The notes below the pieces were generated by a model, which was not told the DNA's origin, searched no databases, and was given only the letters and a program-made list of their open reading frames with translations. This document shows positions 12,906-23,867 of a DNA stretch of 64,000 bases, piece after piece. Location: contig CANTUZ010000025.1 in NCBI GenBank assembly GCA_947846985.1, positions 11,654,100-11,718,099 of the forward strand. Reading direction: 5' to 3'. Every line of letters starts with the position of its first letter. Position 1 is the first letter of the stretch. The translations under genes were made by a program, and so were the position numbers. The DNA comes from Fratercula arctica (Eukaryota > Chordata > Aves > Charadriiformes > Alcidae).

Positions 12906-14751
12906 TTTCTCAAGTTATTTTCACAACAAACATAAGTTATTAATATATTGCTAAAATGAATAAATATTTTAATTACATTTAATTAACTTCTGAAGCAAAT
13001 GATTTAATGTAGCATGTGATATTAATGGATTACAATAAAACAACCTACTGAGTCTTAAAATGGTACTTCCACTTATTTTAAGGGAAGGGTTGAAAATATT
13101 GTTACATTCTCAGTACTTATTTTTATTTTTGAAGAAACATAGTCTTTGGAGCCAAAGATCATCCCTAAATAGCTGTAAAAGGGAATAATAATTTTATATA
13201 TTTATGCTATCATCTTGATTGCTTGTTCTTGCATTAGAATCTTGTACATCTGTGTAGATATATGAGATGTATAAATATTCAGTCATGTATATTTGTTTTC
13301 ACTCATGATGTAGGAGTGCAAAGTCTGCATATATAATCCATCAACTTGTTTCATACCTATTTATAGTTCTTTTAAACTTTTTCACATCTCTGTTTTTTCC
13401 TTCACAAATTTGAATACTACCTCTTTTTTTTTCAGTTAAAACATAGTGCCCAATCTTGCCTGCAATGGACTTTTTCAAGAAATGATATACCATATTCTGG
13501 TAAATGAAAATTCGTGTTTGAAGTTGGCTGTCCGATTGTACTGTATCTTTGTACAGTTATACACACAAAGCCAGTTTTTACCTCTCATTATCAGAATGAA
13601 ATTGTTAGTAGTAGTCAAATACCAGAAATCTTGGTGTCTTATGTGAACTAAGTTGATGGTTCACGTAAGAAATGTTGTAGTCTTACACGACTAAGTTTTT
13701 ATTGTTAGAGGTATTCACCTCAAAAAACTAATTGTCACAACTCATTTCACCAAATGAGTTGTGAGGAGGCATGGGCCAGTCTCCTCACCAAACCCCATGA
13801 CTGAGATGTATCAATAGCTACTGAGCAATGTCTTCCCCATAATCTCTTCTCCTGCTCCTTCTCTGAAGTAGAGAAAATGGACTTTTCCCCATCAGCAGAA
13901 ACTTTAAAGATTACACTGATAATTGGGAGAACTGGTTAAAAAAATCTATTAAAGAAGAATATTAGGTGATAATGTCTGGCTTTCTTGGTTTTTCAAGGGA
14001 GTGGGGGTTAAATCACATGATGTTTTGTTGAGAAGAATTACAGAAGGCTTCTCCCAATTTAGCCTCTCAATTTTTACGTAGTATAGAGGCATCCTAAATG
14101 CCATGTTTCTAAATGGCACTCTTAAAATTACTATCACTACAAAATTCTTAATTAATGAGTGTCTTCCAACATGAGCTATGAGATTATTTTGCAGCTGAAA
14201 TATTTTTAGATCTGTCTCTTTCAAACTTTTTCTCATGCCTGTAAAGTGGTCATTTCTAATTTGAGAATGTGAATGCTTATTTTACAGTGATCTACTACAG
14301 AAATTTGCTGACGCTTAAAGAGTATGTGGCAATTTGCGATTTGTTTAAGGGTTGGTAATACGAAATTGAAAAAATCAATTGGAGTACCTACACAAAATGT
14401 TGCCTGATACCAAGAGGCTATGGTCTAACGATTTGAACAGAGGGCGTAAATTCGAGGAAGATACGTTACTTGTGCTGTGAGGCATGTTGATGCAGAAGCA
14501 ATCTTGATGATCTCAATACACGTCATCATAGACAGGTTCAAATTTTTCCAGCAGAAAACTCATATGTGTGTCCTGACTCTTCGTCAGCACTTTTTCCTAG
14601 CTGGTAGCTATCTGGACAGGAGCACTAGCCTGTTTTTTATTGCTGATGAATGGGGCTGAAGAAAGGAGGAACCGTGTAAAGATGGTGGAATGCAAGAGCA
14701 ATATCAGAGCTCTGCTGACAGTGGGGCACTGTTCTTGCCCAAGGTTAAGAG
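12906..14751. other. Intronic sequence with one strong hairpin
   Basis: AT-rich intronic sequence with no exon or transposon recognised. The only structured element noticed is the inverted repeat at 13735-13764, listed separately. Confidence 0.55.
13735..13764. repeat. Perfect 13-bp inverted repeat with 4-nt loop
   Basis: TCACAACTCATTT (13735-13747), loop CACC, AAATGAGTTGTGA (13752-13764). The arms are perfectly complementary. No transposon terminal structure is seen around it. Function unknown; it may be chance or the remnant of a small palindromic element. Confidence 0.75.
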
Positions 14752-14832
14752 GGACGGGATGTCATCCAGAGGGACCTGGATGAGCTAGAGAGGTGGGCCT
14801 GTGCAAACCTCATGAAGTTCAACAAGGCCAAG
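14752..14832 (+). mobile_element. CR1 LINE, plus-strand, 5' segment before provirus
   Basis: The sequence beginning near GACGGGATGTCATCCAGAGG encodes the CR1 reverse-transcriptase region just after the palm (dipeptides around RDLDELERW...LMKFNKAK). It is continued at 20092 after the inserted provirus. The 5' truncation point is about 14752. Confidence 0.9.
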
Positions 14833-15243
14833 TGCCGGGTCCAAACCGACTCTCAGTCGTGCGGGCACAGGGAAAGACGAACGCACCAATATGATGCAAG
14901 TCAATTCCAACTTTATTCAGCTTAATCGTTACATTTATAGTATTATGCTATCTGTTCACGCGCTCTAACTCCTACTGATTGGCTGCATGCTATTTTCACA
15001 AGCTGTCCACGCGCAGGCAGCATCCTGCTGATAGGTTGAAGGTCGATTGCCATGCGCTTCTCAGTGTCTTCTAACTGGTCGTCTCTGACTGTTCACGCGG
15101 AGCAGCAGCTTTGCTTTTCACATTCCTTTCCTTGCTGATATCTCCTGGCGCTTGCTTAACTTTTCTCTCAAGACGCCTCTCACGGGTACAGCTTTGTCTC
15201 ATCAAGGCCAAACAGATTCCCTACGCTACTCTCTATCTCCACA
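14833..15243 (-). repeat. 3' LTR of class II provirus
   Basis: 411 bp, TGCCGGGTCC...CTCCACA on the plus strand. It is nearly identical to the partner at 19685-20091. The visible differences are a short indel (CTTAATCGTTAC against CCTGTTAC) and a few substitutions such as CACGCGG against CACACAG. The small divergence points to a fairly recent insertion. Confidence 0.93.
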
Positions 15244-15257
15244 ATTCCCCCTTTTTT
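15244..15257 (-). promoter_or_regulatory. Polypurine tract of class II provirus
   Basis: On the minus strand AAAAAAGGGGGAAT lies directly before the 3' LTR, the expected place for the plus-strand primer. A nearly identical AAAAAAGGGGGAAT repeats near 15425-15437 inside the integrase remnant. Confidence 0.8.
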
Positions 15258-15429
15258 ATTTTTTCTGCAACAAAAGCTTGATTAATCATTTTTTGCACTA
15301 TTTTCTGTAAGCAACCTAAAATACAGCACATGACAAGCATTGGATGACAAAGATGACATGTTTAGAAAATTTAAAACATAAGTTGCTTTATACAATTGCT
15401 CTTGAGGTGTCATACCTACGGGATTCCCC

Positions 15430-16065
15430 CTTTTTTGTTTATCAAGCATGTTTTTTAAGGTATGATGAATACGTTTCAGAATTGCTTGCCCAGTTGGTTA
15501 ATGAGGAATACCGGTGACATGTTTGATACCCCTTGTCTGTAAAGAGGCCTGTATTTTAGCGAACACATAAGCTGGTCTGTTATTAGTTTTTACAGTGTTC
15601 GGTACTCCCATGACTGCAATGCATTGCAACTAATGTCGAATAACATCACAAGCCTTCTCTCCTATATGAGCACTAGCTACAACAAGGTGAGAAAACAAAT
15701 CAACTGAAACATGTACATAGCGCAAACATCCCAATTCCATAATGTGTATAACATCGGATTGCCAAAGTTCATCAGGTGTAAACCCTCGCAGCGTAATCCC
15801 CACAAATGATGGCAGAGGAGCCAGCTGCTGACAGCGCAAACGACCCTGTGAAATCAATCGTGCTAACATTTCAATCATCGTAGTTACTGTTTTTTGAAAA
15901 GGTATGTGGCAAAAATACTCACTCTAATGCAGTCAGGCTCTTTGCGAGTGCATCATCCCACTGTCCTATCAGGGCGTAAGGTTGAAATTTTTGATGTATC
16001 ATAAACAAATCTGCAATGTGCTGTAATGCTTTCTGAGCTGTTGGGGTTAATGAACGTGGAACCTA
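15430..16065 (-). pseudogene. RT-thumb and integrase remnant of class II provirus
   Basis: A minus-strand frame around 15945-16060 resembles the start of a betaretroviral RT thumb/connection region. It runs after a deletion into an integrase core at 15630-15878, where the first catalytic Asp in a WQSDVIH context is visible. Further down the frame the second acidic position reads Asn (TNNRPAY) and the third reads Lys (GQAILKR), and there is an in-frame stop between them. RNase H and the integrase zinc domain are missing. Non-functional. Confidence 0.72.
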
Positions 16066-16437
16066 CCAGGGAGGGGGGGCAGGCAGACACAGCGCTTCAG
16101 GGCGTCCCCTGTATCTTCAAAGTGCGCTCATGTCTAACCCCTTCTCTCCGACCCGAGACAGCCCCCTTATATCCTGCCCCGGATTGAGTGGAAAAGTACA
16201 GGCTAGGGTCACTGCATGCGTGGCCAGCGCATGCAGCGAGCCTCACCAGACTCATGATCCAGCTTTGCTAACTGCGGATGTCTGATACCTGACTACCTTG
16301 TACTCCCTCCTTGTTATCTTCTTCTTTGAAAGTTAGGTTCTCATGGATACACATATAGTTTTTCAGCAACAGTACCAAGTCCCTTTTCCTCAACCTGTAT
16401 ACTGGGTTTGGTTCAACTAGTAATTCTCCGTCGTGTC
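16066..16437 (-). other. Unassigned retroviral interior sequence
   Basis: Lies between the env and RT/integrase remnants. A 60-codon frame at 16268-16450 begins MVRVRHDGELLVEPNP, with a charged middle. I do not recognise it; it could be an env tail or another viral 3' segment. The part at 16066-16250 is GC-richer and non-coding. Confidence 0.45.
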
Positions 16438-16917
16438 TCACTCGAACCATCCTCTATTATCCCTTACACATGCCACCCCGTGGCCCATAGTTGGGACACA
16501 ACGATATTCTATAACTCGTACAAGGGTATGATGCAAAGCGGCATCTACAACTGATCGTATAATGCTTATTAAACATAGCAAATAGCATACTAAACATAAC
16601 AGACAGATTCCTTCCACACAGGCAATGAGTATAATTTCCTTCAATCAACCCCACCCCCAAGTCCATCCAGCAAAGAGATTTCACCCAGTGGTCTCCACAA
16701 GTTGCTGGCTCGGTCGGTGCAGTTCTTGCGACTGGGCATGGAGCGGTCACTGAGATTCATACAACACAGTCCTTTAAAATCTTGACAACCGTGTCCGTGA
16801 GCTAAAAGCAAAAAATCAATAGCAGCTCTGTTTTGCAGCATTGCATGTTGAATCCTATCTACATCTAGCAATAACTCAGAAACAGCTGTACTAGTAGCAT
16901 TACTAAATTTATCCCTG
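16438..16917 (-). pseudogene. Env transmembrane-subunit remnant
   Basis: Read minus, the frame from about 16917 shows a heptad region, an [12 protein letters not shown] segment typical of the immunosuppressive-type helix, then a CX6CC motif (codons about 16762-16786). A frameshift near 16640 separates this from the hydrophobic membrane anchor (16560-16640), which is Leu/Ile/Cys-rich. The surface subunit is absent. CX6CC with this helix is the gamma/alpharetrovirus-style Env, which differs from classical betaretroviral Env. It is fused upstream to LTR sequence, so it has no start of its own. Confidence 0.82.
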
Positions 16918-17240
16918 GCAGCGAGAGAGTCCTTGTTATCAAGAATCCTTGGCAGCGAAAGAGTCCTTCTTAGCAAGAGCACATGCGGACTCCCTGTTCT
17001 TGCTGGTACTGTGCTTTGATCTTCTTCCACAACAGGCCAAGATTCTCAGGCAGCTAGATAAGGTGTCCCTGAGTCCATCACAGACTGATGTCATCTAAGT
17101 GTTTTTCTTGCAAGCACCCAAGACTGAATAACAATTAGTGTGATAGATGTGTTTTCCAGCACCCAGGTGCGAGTCCCTTGAGCGTATTTACAATCCTCCT
17201 TGCTGATCTTCCGTTGCTTTCCCATATTCCACCCCCCTGC
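16918..17240 (-). repeat. Partial family-2 LTR with adjoining polypurine tract
   Basis: 16918-17226 matches the family-2 LTRs at 7143 and 28197 (for example GAGTCCATCACAGACT, AACAATTAGTGTGATA, CTTTCCCATA at the right end). On the minus strand it is preceded by GCAGGGGGGTGGAA (17227-17240), a polypurine tract in the position of a 3' LTR primer. The LTR is cut at about 16918, where it joins the env remnant. This places a second retroviral 3' end inside the provirus. Confidence 0.82.
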
Positions 17241-18189
17241 TCAAGAGACCGCTTCTGCTGGGGTTCATTTAGTCTCGCAGGGTATAACACAGAGTAATTT
17301 ACAAAGGCGTGCAATAACATATATACATATAGGAAAAAAAAACCCAAAACATATCTCTATAGTAGTGCTTGAATCAGGTGTCCTATTTCTCTTTTTCTGC
17401 TGCTTTCTCGTAGCACGTATGGCATACTTTTGTTCCCTTTGGGTTTTTTTCTTTTTTTTTCTTTTTTTTATTTTTTCTTTCTTTTTTTTCTTTTTTTCTT
17501 TTCTTTTTTTTTTCTCTCTCTCTTTTTTTTTTTTTCCCCCCCCATCACTTACGGCTGACATAAAAGTCTGCCTTGCAACAAGAGCTCACCCTTAAGTTTC
17601 TCACTTTCCTACAGAGCATCCTATAGATTTTAGCTTAACTCCTTTTCCCAATCAACCATGATCTTATAGGCAAACAACCAGTCATACGCCCTGCATGGGT
17701 AAGCCGTTCCCGAGAGCATAAGCATGTCGGCTGGCGAAAACTCCCCCAATATTTCAGGACTTCCATCAGTTCTATGGCCCATCCTGGTCTATCTACCTGG
17801 GGTGCGCTTGCCTTACATCTAAACATTGTGTATATACAAACTTCTTCGCTTGACAGTGTGTCAGCCCTAGTCACGTACGAGAACAGTACCACACCGGGCA
17901 GAACACCTGCTCAAGCGGAGTCACCAAACGACACTGCACACAGCAACAAACAAACAGTAGCACAGATGCTGATCAGCAGGTATAAGCTGGCGCCCACACA
18001 CACTTACACAGCAGACATACAAAAACACCAGTTCTATCTCAGGGAGACGGCTGGGGGGGGGGGCGCAGGCAGGCGGCGGCGGGAGCGAAGTGGCTCCAGC
18101 TCCGTCCTTCTCCCCCGACATTCTGACAATACACTGTAATACCCCAATTCCATCTGCGCACACATAAGCAAAATTTGATTTTTAAAAAA
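17241..18189 (-). other. Non-coding 3' region of the inserted viral segment, with polypurine run
   Basis: No gene recognised. It holds the 100-bp pyrimidine tract (plus strand) at 17444-17543 and a G-run near 18053-18062. Read minus, it ends in the polypurine tract at 17240, so it is probably the 3' untranslated part of the same viral fragment. Open frames here (for example 17635-17892 minus) have no recognisable domain. Confidence 0.5.
17444..17543. repeat. Polypyrimidine/polypurine tract
   Basis: Nearly uninterrupted T with scattered C on the plus strand, ending in TCTCTCTC, T13 and C8. One A interrupts it near 17470. Long homopurine-homopyrimidine DNA of this kind is prone to length change and triplex formation. 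Confidence 0.9.
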
Positions 18190-19522
18190 GGAAAGTAATA
18201 AAGTCATCACGTATTTGTTGTCATACCCATATTGCATTGCTGTTCGTTGCAAATGACTTACAGTCTTCCAATCAAATGGCACCCATTCCCTATGACCCCC
18301 CCTGTGTTAATACTGGGAAGGCCGAAAGAGATTCCGGTAGCATCTGGCCCTCTATCACTGCATGTTCTATAATACCTTTCCACCTTTGTCCTGTATCAAA
18401 AGTTGGATCTTTCTGCACCGGTCCCCCTCCGGGGCTAGATCCCCCCACAGCTCCTTTTTGTTCCATACCCTTTTCGACAGTTAACTCTGCCTCACTTGTT
18501 GCCCTTTCTTTTGCATTTTCCCATCTCCTTTCCTGCCCTCTTTTCCAAGCTGCCCATTCTTCCTCCCCTACTCCAGTCCCAAATTTCTGAGTCAAATACT
18601 CATTTGCATCCTGTAAACTCATCTCCCCATCGTTTAACAGTGTACAAATCCATCTCCTCACTTTCTGCTCTTTAACATTATCTCCCTTTTCTGATACATT
18701 ATACTGTTGTGCATTCCCAGACTCGTCCGCTGCTGTCTCAGATGGATCACCCGTTCCCGGACTCCCACACACCCTCTCCTCAACCGCCTGCAAACCCTCC
18801 TTGATAACCTCATGAGCCTTTTTATAAGCAGCCCGTATCGCACCCGCTTTCGAACCCTTATCAAGTCTCTGCATTTCCGCGAGCAATTGCTGCATAGTGT
18901 TCTGTTGATCACGGAGAGCGTCACGGAGCTCCGCAGTATCTTTAGGTGGATAGACGGTTTTCAGATGAACGTCCTCGGAGGATGATGATGTTTCCATAGG
19001 CTGAGGAGAGTCAGGGGGAACCTGCGTGGATGACTCCGGTAGACCAGAGTACGGTGGAGCGGTCGGTTGCGGAGGCATGAGAGGTGGCGGCGGTGGCGGC
19101 GAAAATGTCCATCTGTCAGACGCCCCCCAGAACTCCTTTTCTGACTGCTTTATCACAGGAAATGCATTGGAGGACAAACTGTTTCCCTCTTCCCCAGCTG
19201 CATCTAACACCCTCTGGGCTGTGGTGGCAATAACAGCTGATCCATGCATGCCTGCAGTCAGTCCCTTCACCTGTCGATAAGTGCCTGCCAGGTTCCAGGC
19301 TTCCTTATTCTCTGACTGCACTGCTTCCCACATTTCCACTCCAATTCGAGTCCATGTTGAAAGGTCAAACAACTGAGTCGGATCTCTGAGCAATCCTCGT
19401 CGTCGGCACCAAGATAATAGTTCCAGTAAAGCACTCTCACTAAGGTTTTCCCTGGCACTTTTTGCCAGCTGCAGCAAACTTTGTACCGCTGCCTTTTCCA
19501 CGGCTGATACAGCCGAACCCAT
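18190..19522 (-). pseudogene. Class II gag, matrix to start of capsid (frameshifted, truncated)
   Basis: An open frame of 410 codons from ATG at 19522 to a stop at 18290. Gly2 (MGSAVS) is a myristoylation-type start for membrane targeting. Helical matrix occupies about residues 1-110, then comes a Pro-rich region with a PPPPPP run (142-147) and a PTAP late-domain motif (153-156), then a predicted coiled coil (about 193-225). The frame stops just after a G-run near 18293-18300. In a +1 frame from 18282 the typical start of capsid (FDWKTVSHLQ) appears for about 30 residues before homology ends near 18190. So gag has a frameshift plus a deletion removing most of capsid and all of nucleocapsid, protease and most of pol. 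Confidence 0.85.
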
Positions 19523-19664
19523 ACTACCGTTCCCACTCTAGGTGGCTCCCACTTCCCGTGGGGTCGCGGATCCGCTCCTGCCTCTCTTGGGCAGCCCGGC
19601 TTACCTTGGCACCGGTGGTAGTATCCCCGCGTTTCTTACTCCGGCCTTCGGTCCAACAACGCTC

Positions 19665-19682
19665 ATCACGTTGGGGTCACCA
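19665..19682 (-). promoter_or_regulatory. Primer binding site, tRNA-Trp type
   Basis: On the minus strand TGGTGACCCCAACGTGAT, 2 nt inside the LTR as is standard. It differs at one position from the tRNA-Trp primer site used by avian alpharetroviruses. This separates the provirus from the Lys-primed family 1. Confidence 0.85.
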
Positions 19683-19684
19683 TT

Positions 19685-20091
19685 TGCCGGGTCCAAACCG
19701 ACTCTCAGTTGTGCGGGCACAGGGAAAGACGAACGCACCAATATGATGCAAGTCAATTCCAACTTTATTCAGCCTGTTACATTTATAGTATTATGCTATC
19801 TGTTCACGCGCTCTAACTCCTACTGATTGGCTGCATGCTATTTTCACAAGCTGTCCACGCGCAGGCAGCATCCTGCTGATAGGTTGAAGGTCGATTGCCA
19901 TGCGCTTCTCAGTGTCTTCTAACTGGTCGTCTCTGACTGTTCACACAGAGCAGCAGCTTTGCTTTTCACATTCCTTTCCTTGCTGATATCTCCTGGCGCT
20001 TGCTTAACTTTTCTCTCAAGGCGCCTCTCACGGGTACAGCTTTGTCTCATCAAGGCCAAACAGATTCCCTACGCTACTCTCTATCTCCACA
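19685..20091 (-). repeat. 5' LTR of class II provirus
   Basis: 407 bp, partner of 14833-15243. The minus strand begins TGTGGAGATAG and ends GACCCGGCA. It drives transcription leftward, opposite to HCN1. Confidence 0.93.
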
Positions 20092-20875
20092 GCCAAGTGC
20101 AAGGTCCTACACTTGGGTCGGGACAATCCTCATTATCAATACAGGCTGGGGGATGATGTGATAGAGAGCAGCCCTGCGGAAAAGGACCTGGGGGTACTGG
20201 TGGATGAAAAGCTGGACATGAGCCAACAATGTGCACTTGCAGCCCAGAAGGCCAATCACATCCTGGGCTGCATCAAAAGAAGCATGGCCAGCAGATCCAG
20301 AGAGGTGATTCTCCCCTTCTACTCTGCTCTCGTGAGACCCCACCTGGGGTACTGCGTCCAGCTCTGGAGCCCTCAGCACAAGAAGGACATGGACCTGTTG
20401 GAGGGGGTCCAGAGGAGGGCCATGAAGATGATCAGAGGGCTGGAGCACCTCTCCTATGAGGACAGGCTGAGAGAGTTGGGGTTGTTCAGCCTGGAGAAGA
20501 GAAGGCTCCGGGGAGACCTTATAGCGGCCTTCCAGTACCTGAAGGGGGCCTACAAGAAAGCTGGGGAGGGGCTGTTTGCAAGGGCATGGAGCGATAGGAC
20601 GAGGGGCAATGGTTTTAAACTCGAGCAGGGTAGGTTTAGATTAGACGTTAGGAAGAAGTTCTTTACAATGAGGGTGGGGAGACACTGGAACAGGTTGCCC
20701 AGAGAGGTGGTGGAGGCCCCATCCCTGGAGACATTCAGGGCCAGGCTTGATGAGGCTCTGAGCAATCTGATCTAGTTGAAGATGTCCCTGCTTAGTGCAG
20801 GGGGGTTGGACTAGATGATCTTTAAAGGTCCCTTCCAACCCAACACATTCTATGATTCTATGATTCTAAGTGGAA
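20092..20875 (+). mobile_element. CR1 LINE, plus-strand, 3' segment after provirus
   Basis: Continues the CR1 begun at 14752. An open frame of 220 codons (20113-20775) encodes the C-terminal part of the CR1 ORF2 reverse transcriptase ([49 protein letters not shown]), followed by a short 3' UTR and two to three ATTCTATG octamers (20849-20875). It is the same subfamily as the 25494-49585 copy. The truncated frame lacks the catalytic region. Confidence 0.95.
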
Positions 20876-23867
20876 TTCCAGCTTTAATTCTTTCTACTGT
20901 AGTTTAATCTACTGTAAGTTTATCTGCAGGAAAAGCAACTGTAAACATCAAATGTATTCAAGCCCTTATGGCAGGGGAGTATTGGCTAAAACCAGAGAGA
21001 CTCATTATTATATAATATTGCCATATTACATACATTTCTCTTTGTTCTCTCCATCCTCCCCTCCTGTATGCAATGAGGGCAATATTACTCCTCTACCTTT
21101 ATTTTTCCATCTCATAAATGTCAAAAATCTGAGACACAATTTGTTAATGCCTGTAGAATACTATAAAAACTTTGGACAGAAGCTATTGCATGTGTACCAA
21201 TAATTAAAAGTCTTTTGATGAAATGTCCACTGCTTAAATATTAGTTGAATTTACTGAAAAAAAAAGTATGCACATATATATGTTTGCGTGTGTAATGTTA
21301 CTTAGTTAATTTTGTAGTCACTTTCTGTGGAAAGTACCATGATTTTCTTTTCTAGTAATCAAGCCTGTAAAGCACTCAAGCTTTAAACCTAACCAAATGC
21401 CACAAGCAAAGCCTTTTGAAAGTAGTAAATTGCCATTCATTGGCTTCACTGGACTCTGATCAGGTTCCCCAAGAGCTGCATTCATCTAATCATCTGCCTT
21501 GTGTATAAAATCATCACCGAGCAACAAATTGCAAATCTCTACTGCTAACAGAGTGCAATTTCAGATAACACTCATGAAATTTGTCTGAAATTGTGCAAGT
21601 TTGTAATTTTAAGATACATTCTATGGCTATATAAAAGAGTCAGTATTGCTGAATTTTATTAATCTTTCTTTGAATTCTTTTTCTGCTACCAAGTAGGAAG
21701 TTGCATCAATATTTAAAAAATAACAGCAAGGCACATAAATTGGATCTCTAAGCATATATGGCTAACCTTGAATTGAAGGACTTCAGTATTGGTCGTAAAT
21801 CAAATGAAGATTTCTGGTGGTCTGAAAACTTCATTTTTTTTTTTTAATTTAATTGCTTTTAGTCTGAATCAGAATGAAATCATTAAACGGCAAGATTCCC
21901 AGATCCAGCACTGCTCATAATTCGGGCAGGGAAACGGAGTTTTCAGAACTTCAGCCTCTGCCTCATCCCAGACTGACCAGTCTCAGACAGGTAGAGAAAG
22001 CCTTTCTGCTGTTTCAGCAGGTTACCTAGCTAAGTTAGTGAAAGTTCATTAAGCTTGATAGGTTTTAAATGAAAAAAGAATAGCAAATTTTGTTAAAATT
22101 TTCGCCTGAAAAAGTGTCACAGACTTCTACTTAGTAATATTTCTGACCTTCAACCTCAGCACTTGAAGTGTAGGAGATGCTGTTAGTACTCTACTGTAGT
22201 GTGTGCTTTACAATCAAAAGGGGTGAGCCATGAAACGGACTGTTTCAGCCTTGCAAGATTCCTCATTTGTGTTTACTTAAAGCTGTCAGAGCAGAAATAG
22301 AGGGGAATAAATATAAATCAACAATTTCAGGAGAATACTTTATCTTTTAAAAACAAACCAAAACAAAACCCAAATCCAACCTTTTGCGTTCCTAAAGCTT
22401 TGCAAACTGAAGTCATTTCAGATGAGGAAATGTTTTATCCATAGAGAAGGACAACACAACTGCAGAAGTAACCTGTTTGCTAGTGCAAAACCGGCCAACG
22501 TGAAGAAGTGACACTTCACTAATTATTTTAATGCATTTGTATTAATGTGATCACAGAGGTAAGTTATGGTAAATTCTAAGTTTGGGAATTTTAAAATAAA
22601 AAAATGGCTGCATTTTATATTGTCTTTCACATTATACATCCATACATCCAGAGGCCAGAACTCGTAAATCATATATACAGAGGTATATCTGAGCCAAAAT
22701 CATAGAAGCACTCTACAATAGATTTACACCATTTAAACAGAATTTGTTCCATGGACGATGTTGAATGCAATATTTCTTGTGAAAATATAAGGAATTTCAT
22801 ATTTAATTTGCATGCATTTTTCCCAGAAGCAGCACGTTTTCCTCTAGGGAAGGGGTGTGTGTATGAGAGAGAGACAGATGGGCAGAATGAAAATGGATAG
22901 CTGGGCAGAAAGGGATACCCTCACTTTCAAGTTGTGAAAAAAAGGGTGATGGTTTTTCAGGAAGTTTTCAAGCACAGACATCTGTGCAATCATGAAAAGA
23001 ATTTGGGTCCCCTGAAGAAAACCTTCCCTTCTTATTCCTCCTGTCTTTTCCAACATGTTCCAGTAATTATCTGCAAGTTGCAGATGTTTTCAGGCATGTC
23101 TAGCTTTGCTCTCTCTTACTAAAAGAATAATATGGTTGCACAGCAAGAGAAAGATGGCATGTTCCATGAGAATAAAATTCTGACATGGATAATACCAAGT
23201 CTAGTGCTTGTTACAGTATGTTGTAATAAAGTTTTAAATTACTGTTATTTCTGCTAAGATTGTTTTGTTCTATATAGGACATTGATTTTTCCATTAGGTG
23301 AATTGACAATCCAAAAAGAAAAGAAATAAAGCTGTGTTTGAAGGTGAGAGGAAAAAAACATCAGAGTATTAATTTCACTGAGCATCTGCTAGTCAATCAA
23401 AATATTTAAATAGAGAGAAGGCAACTTTTCTAAGGAAAGCTTGTGAAAATTTTCTATAGTTCTTGATTCTCTGAATGTGTAGAGTGAAATCATGTCTCAG
23501 ATGCATCAGGTTTGATTTGAAAAATATTTTACAAATGATTTGAATGAATATCTTCTTCAAAGGCCTTCCACTTTATAACGTGGCTAAATATTGTGACTGA
23601 ATTTCATGAAGTTTTATAGATATTTTTTGCTCTTTTTTAAAAATAAAAATAATTGGATTTTCATGATCTTTCTGGAAACTCAGAAAAATGTGATCTTAAG
23701 CAAAGCCCTGACTGCTCTGTAGCCTAAAGTCACAGCACCCTGTGCTTTTGAGATGCTGTTCACTCTGCTGTGTGGTTTGTGAGACCACTGAAAACTTCTG
23801 CTGGGTCAAGTTGGGTGTACCATAAGAACAATCATATATCAAAATACACTGATTCAAGGACATTGAG
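20876..23867. other. Intronic sequence, no feature seen
   Basis: AT-rich intron without a recognised exon or repeat family. Short T-run at 21835-21845. Confidence 0.55.

Larger units (their letters stand above)
14833..20091 (-). mobile_element. Class II (ERVK-like) provirus, internally rearranged
   Basis: Two matching LTRs (14833-15243 and 19685-20091) and a 6-bp duplication GCCAAG (14827-14832 and 20092-20097) delimit one integration into a CR1. Read minus, the order is: LTR, tRNA-Trp-type primer site, gag (matrix to start of capsid), a non-coding stretch with a long purine run, a PPT with a partial family-2 LTR, an env transmembrane-subunit remnant, an RT/integrase remnant, a PPT and the 3' LTR. 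In an ordinary provirus env follows integrase, so the interior is a mosaic. At 5.26 kb it is about 60% of a complete provirus. All frames are broken. Confidence 0.93.

Noticed and set aside
17200..17595. Phe-rich plus-strand and Lys-rich minus-strand frames
   Set aside because: Translation of the polypyrimidine/polypurine tract, not genes.
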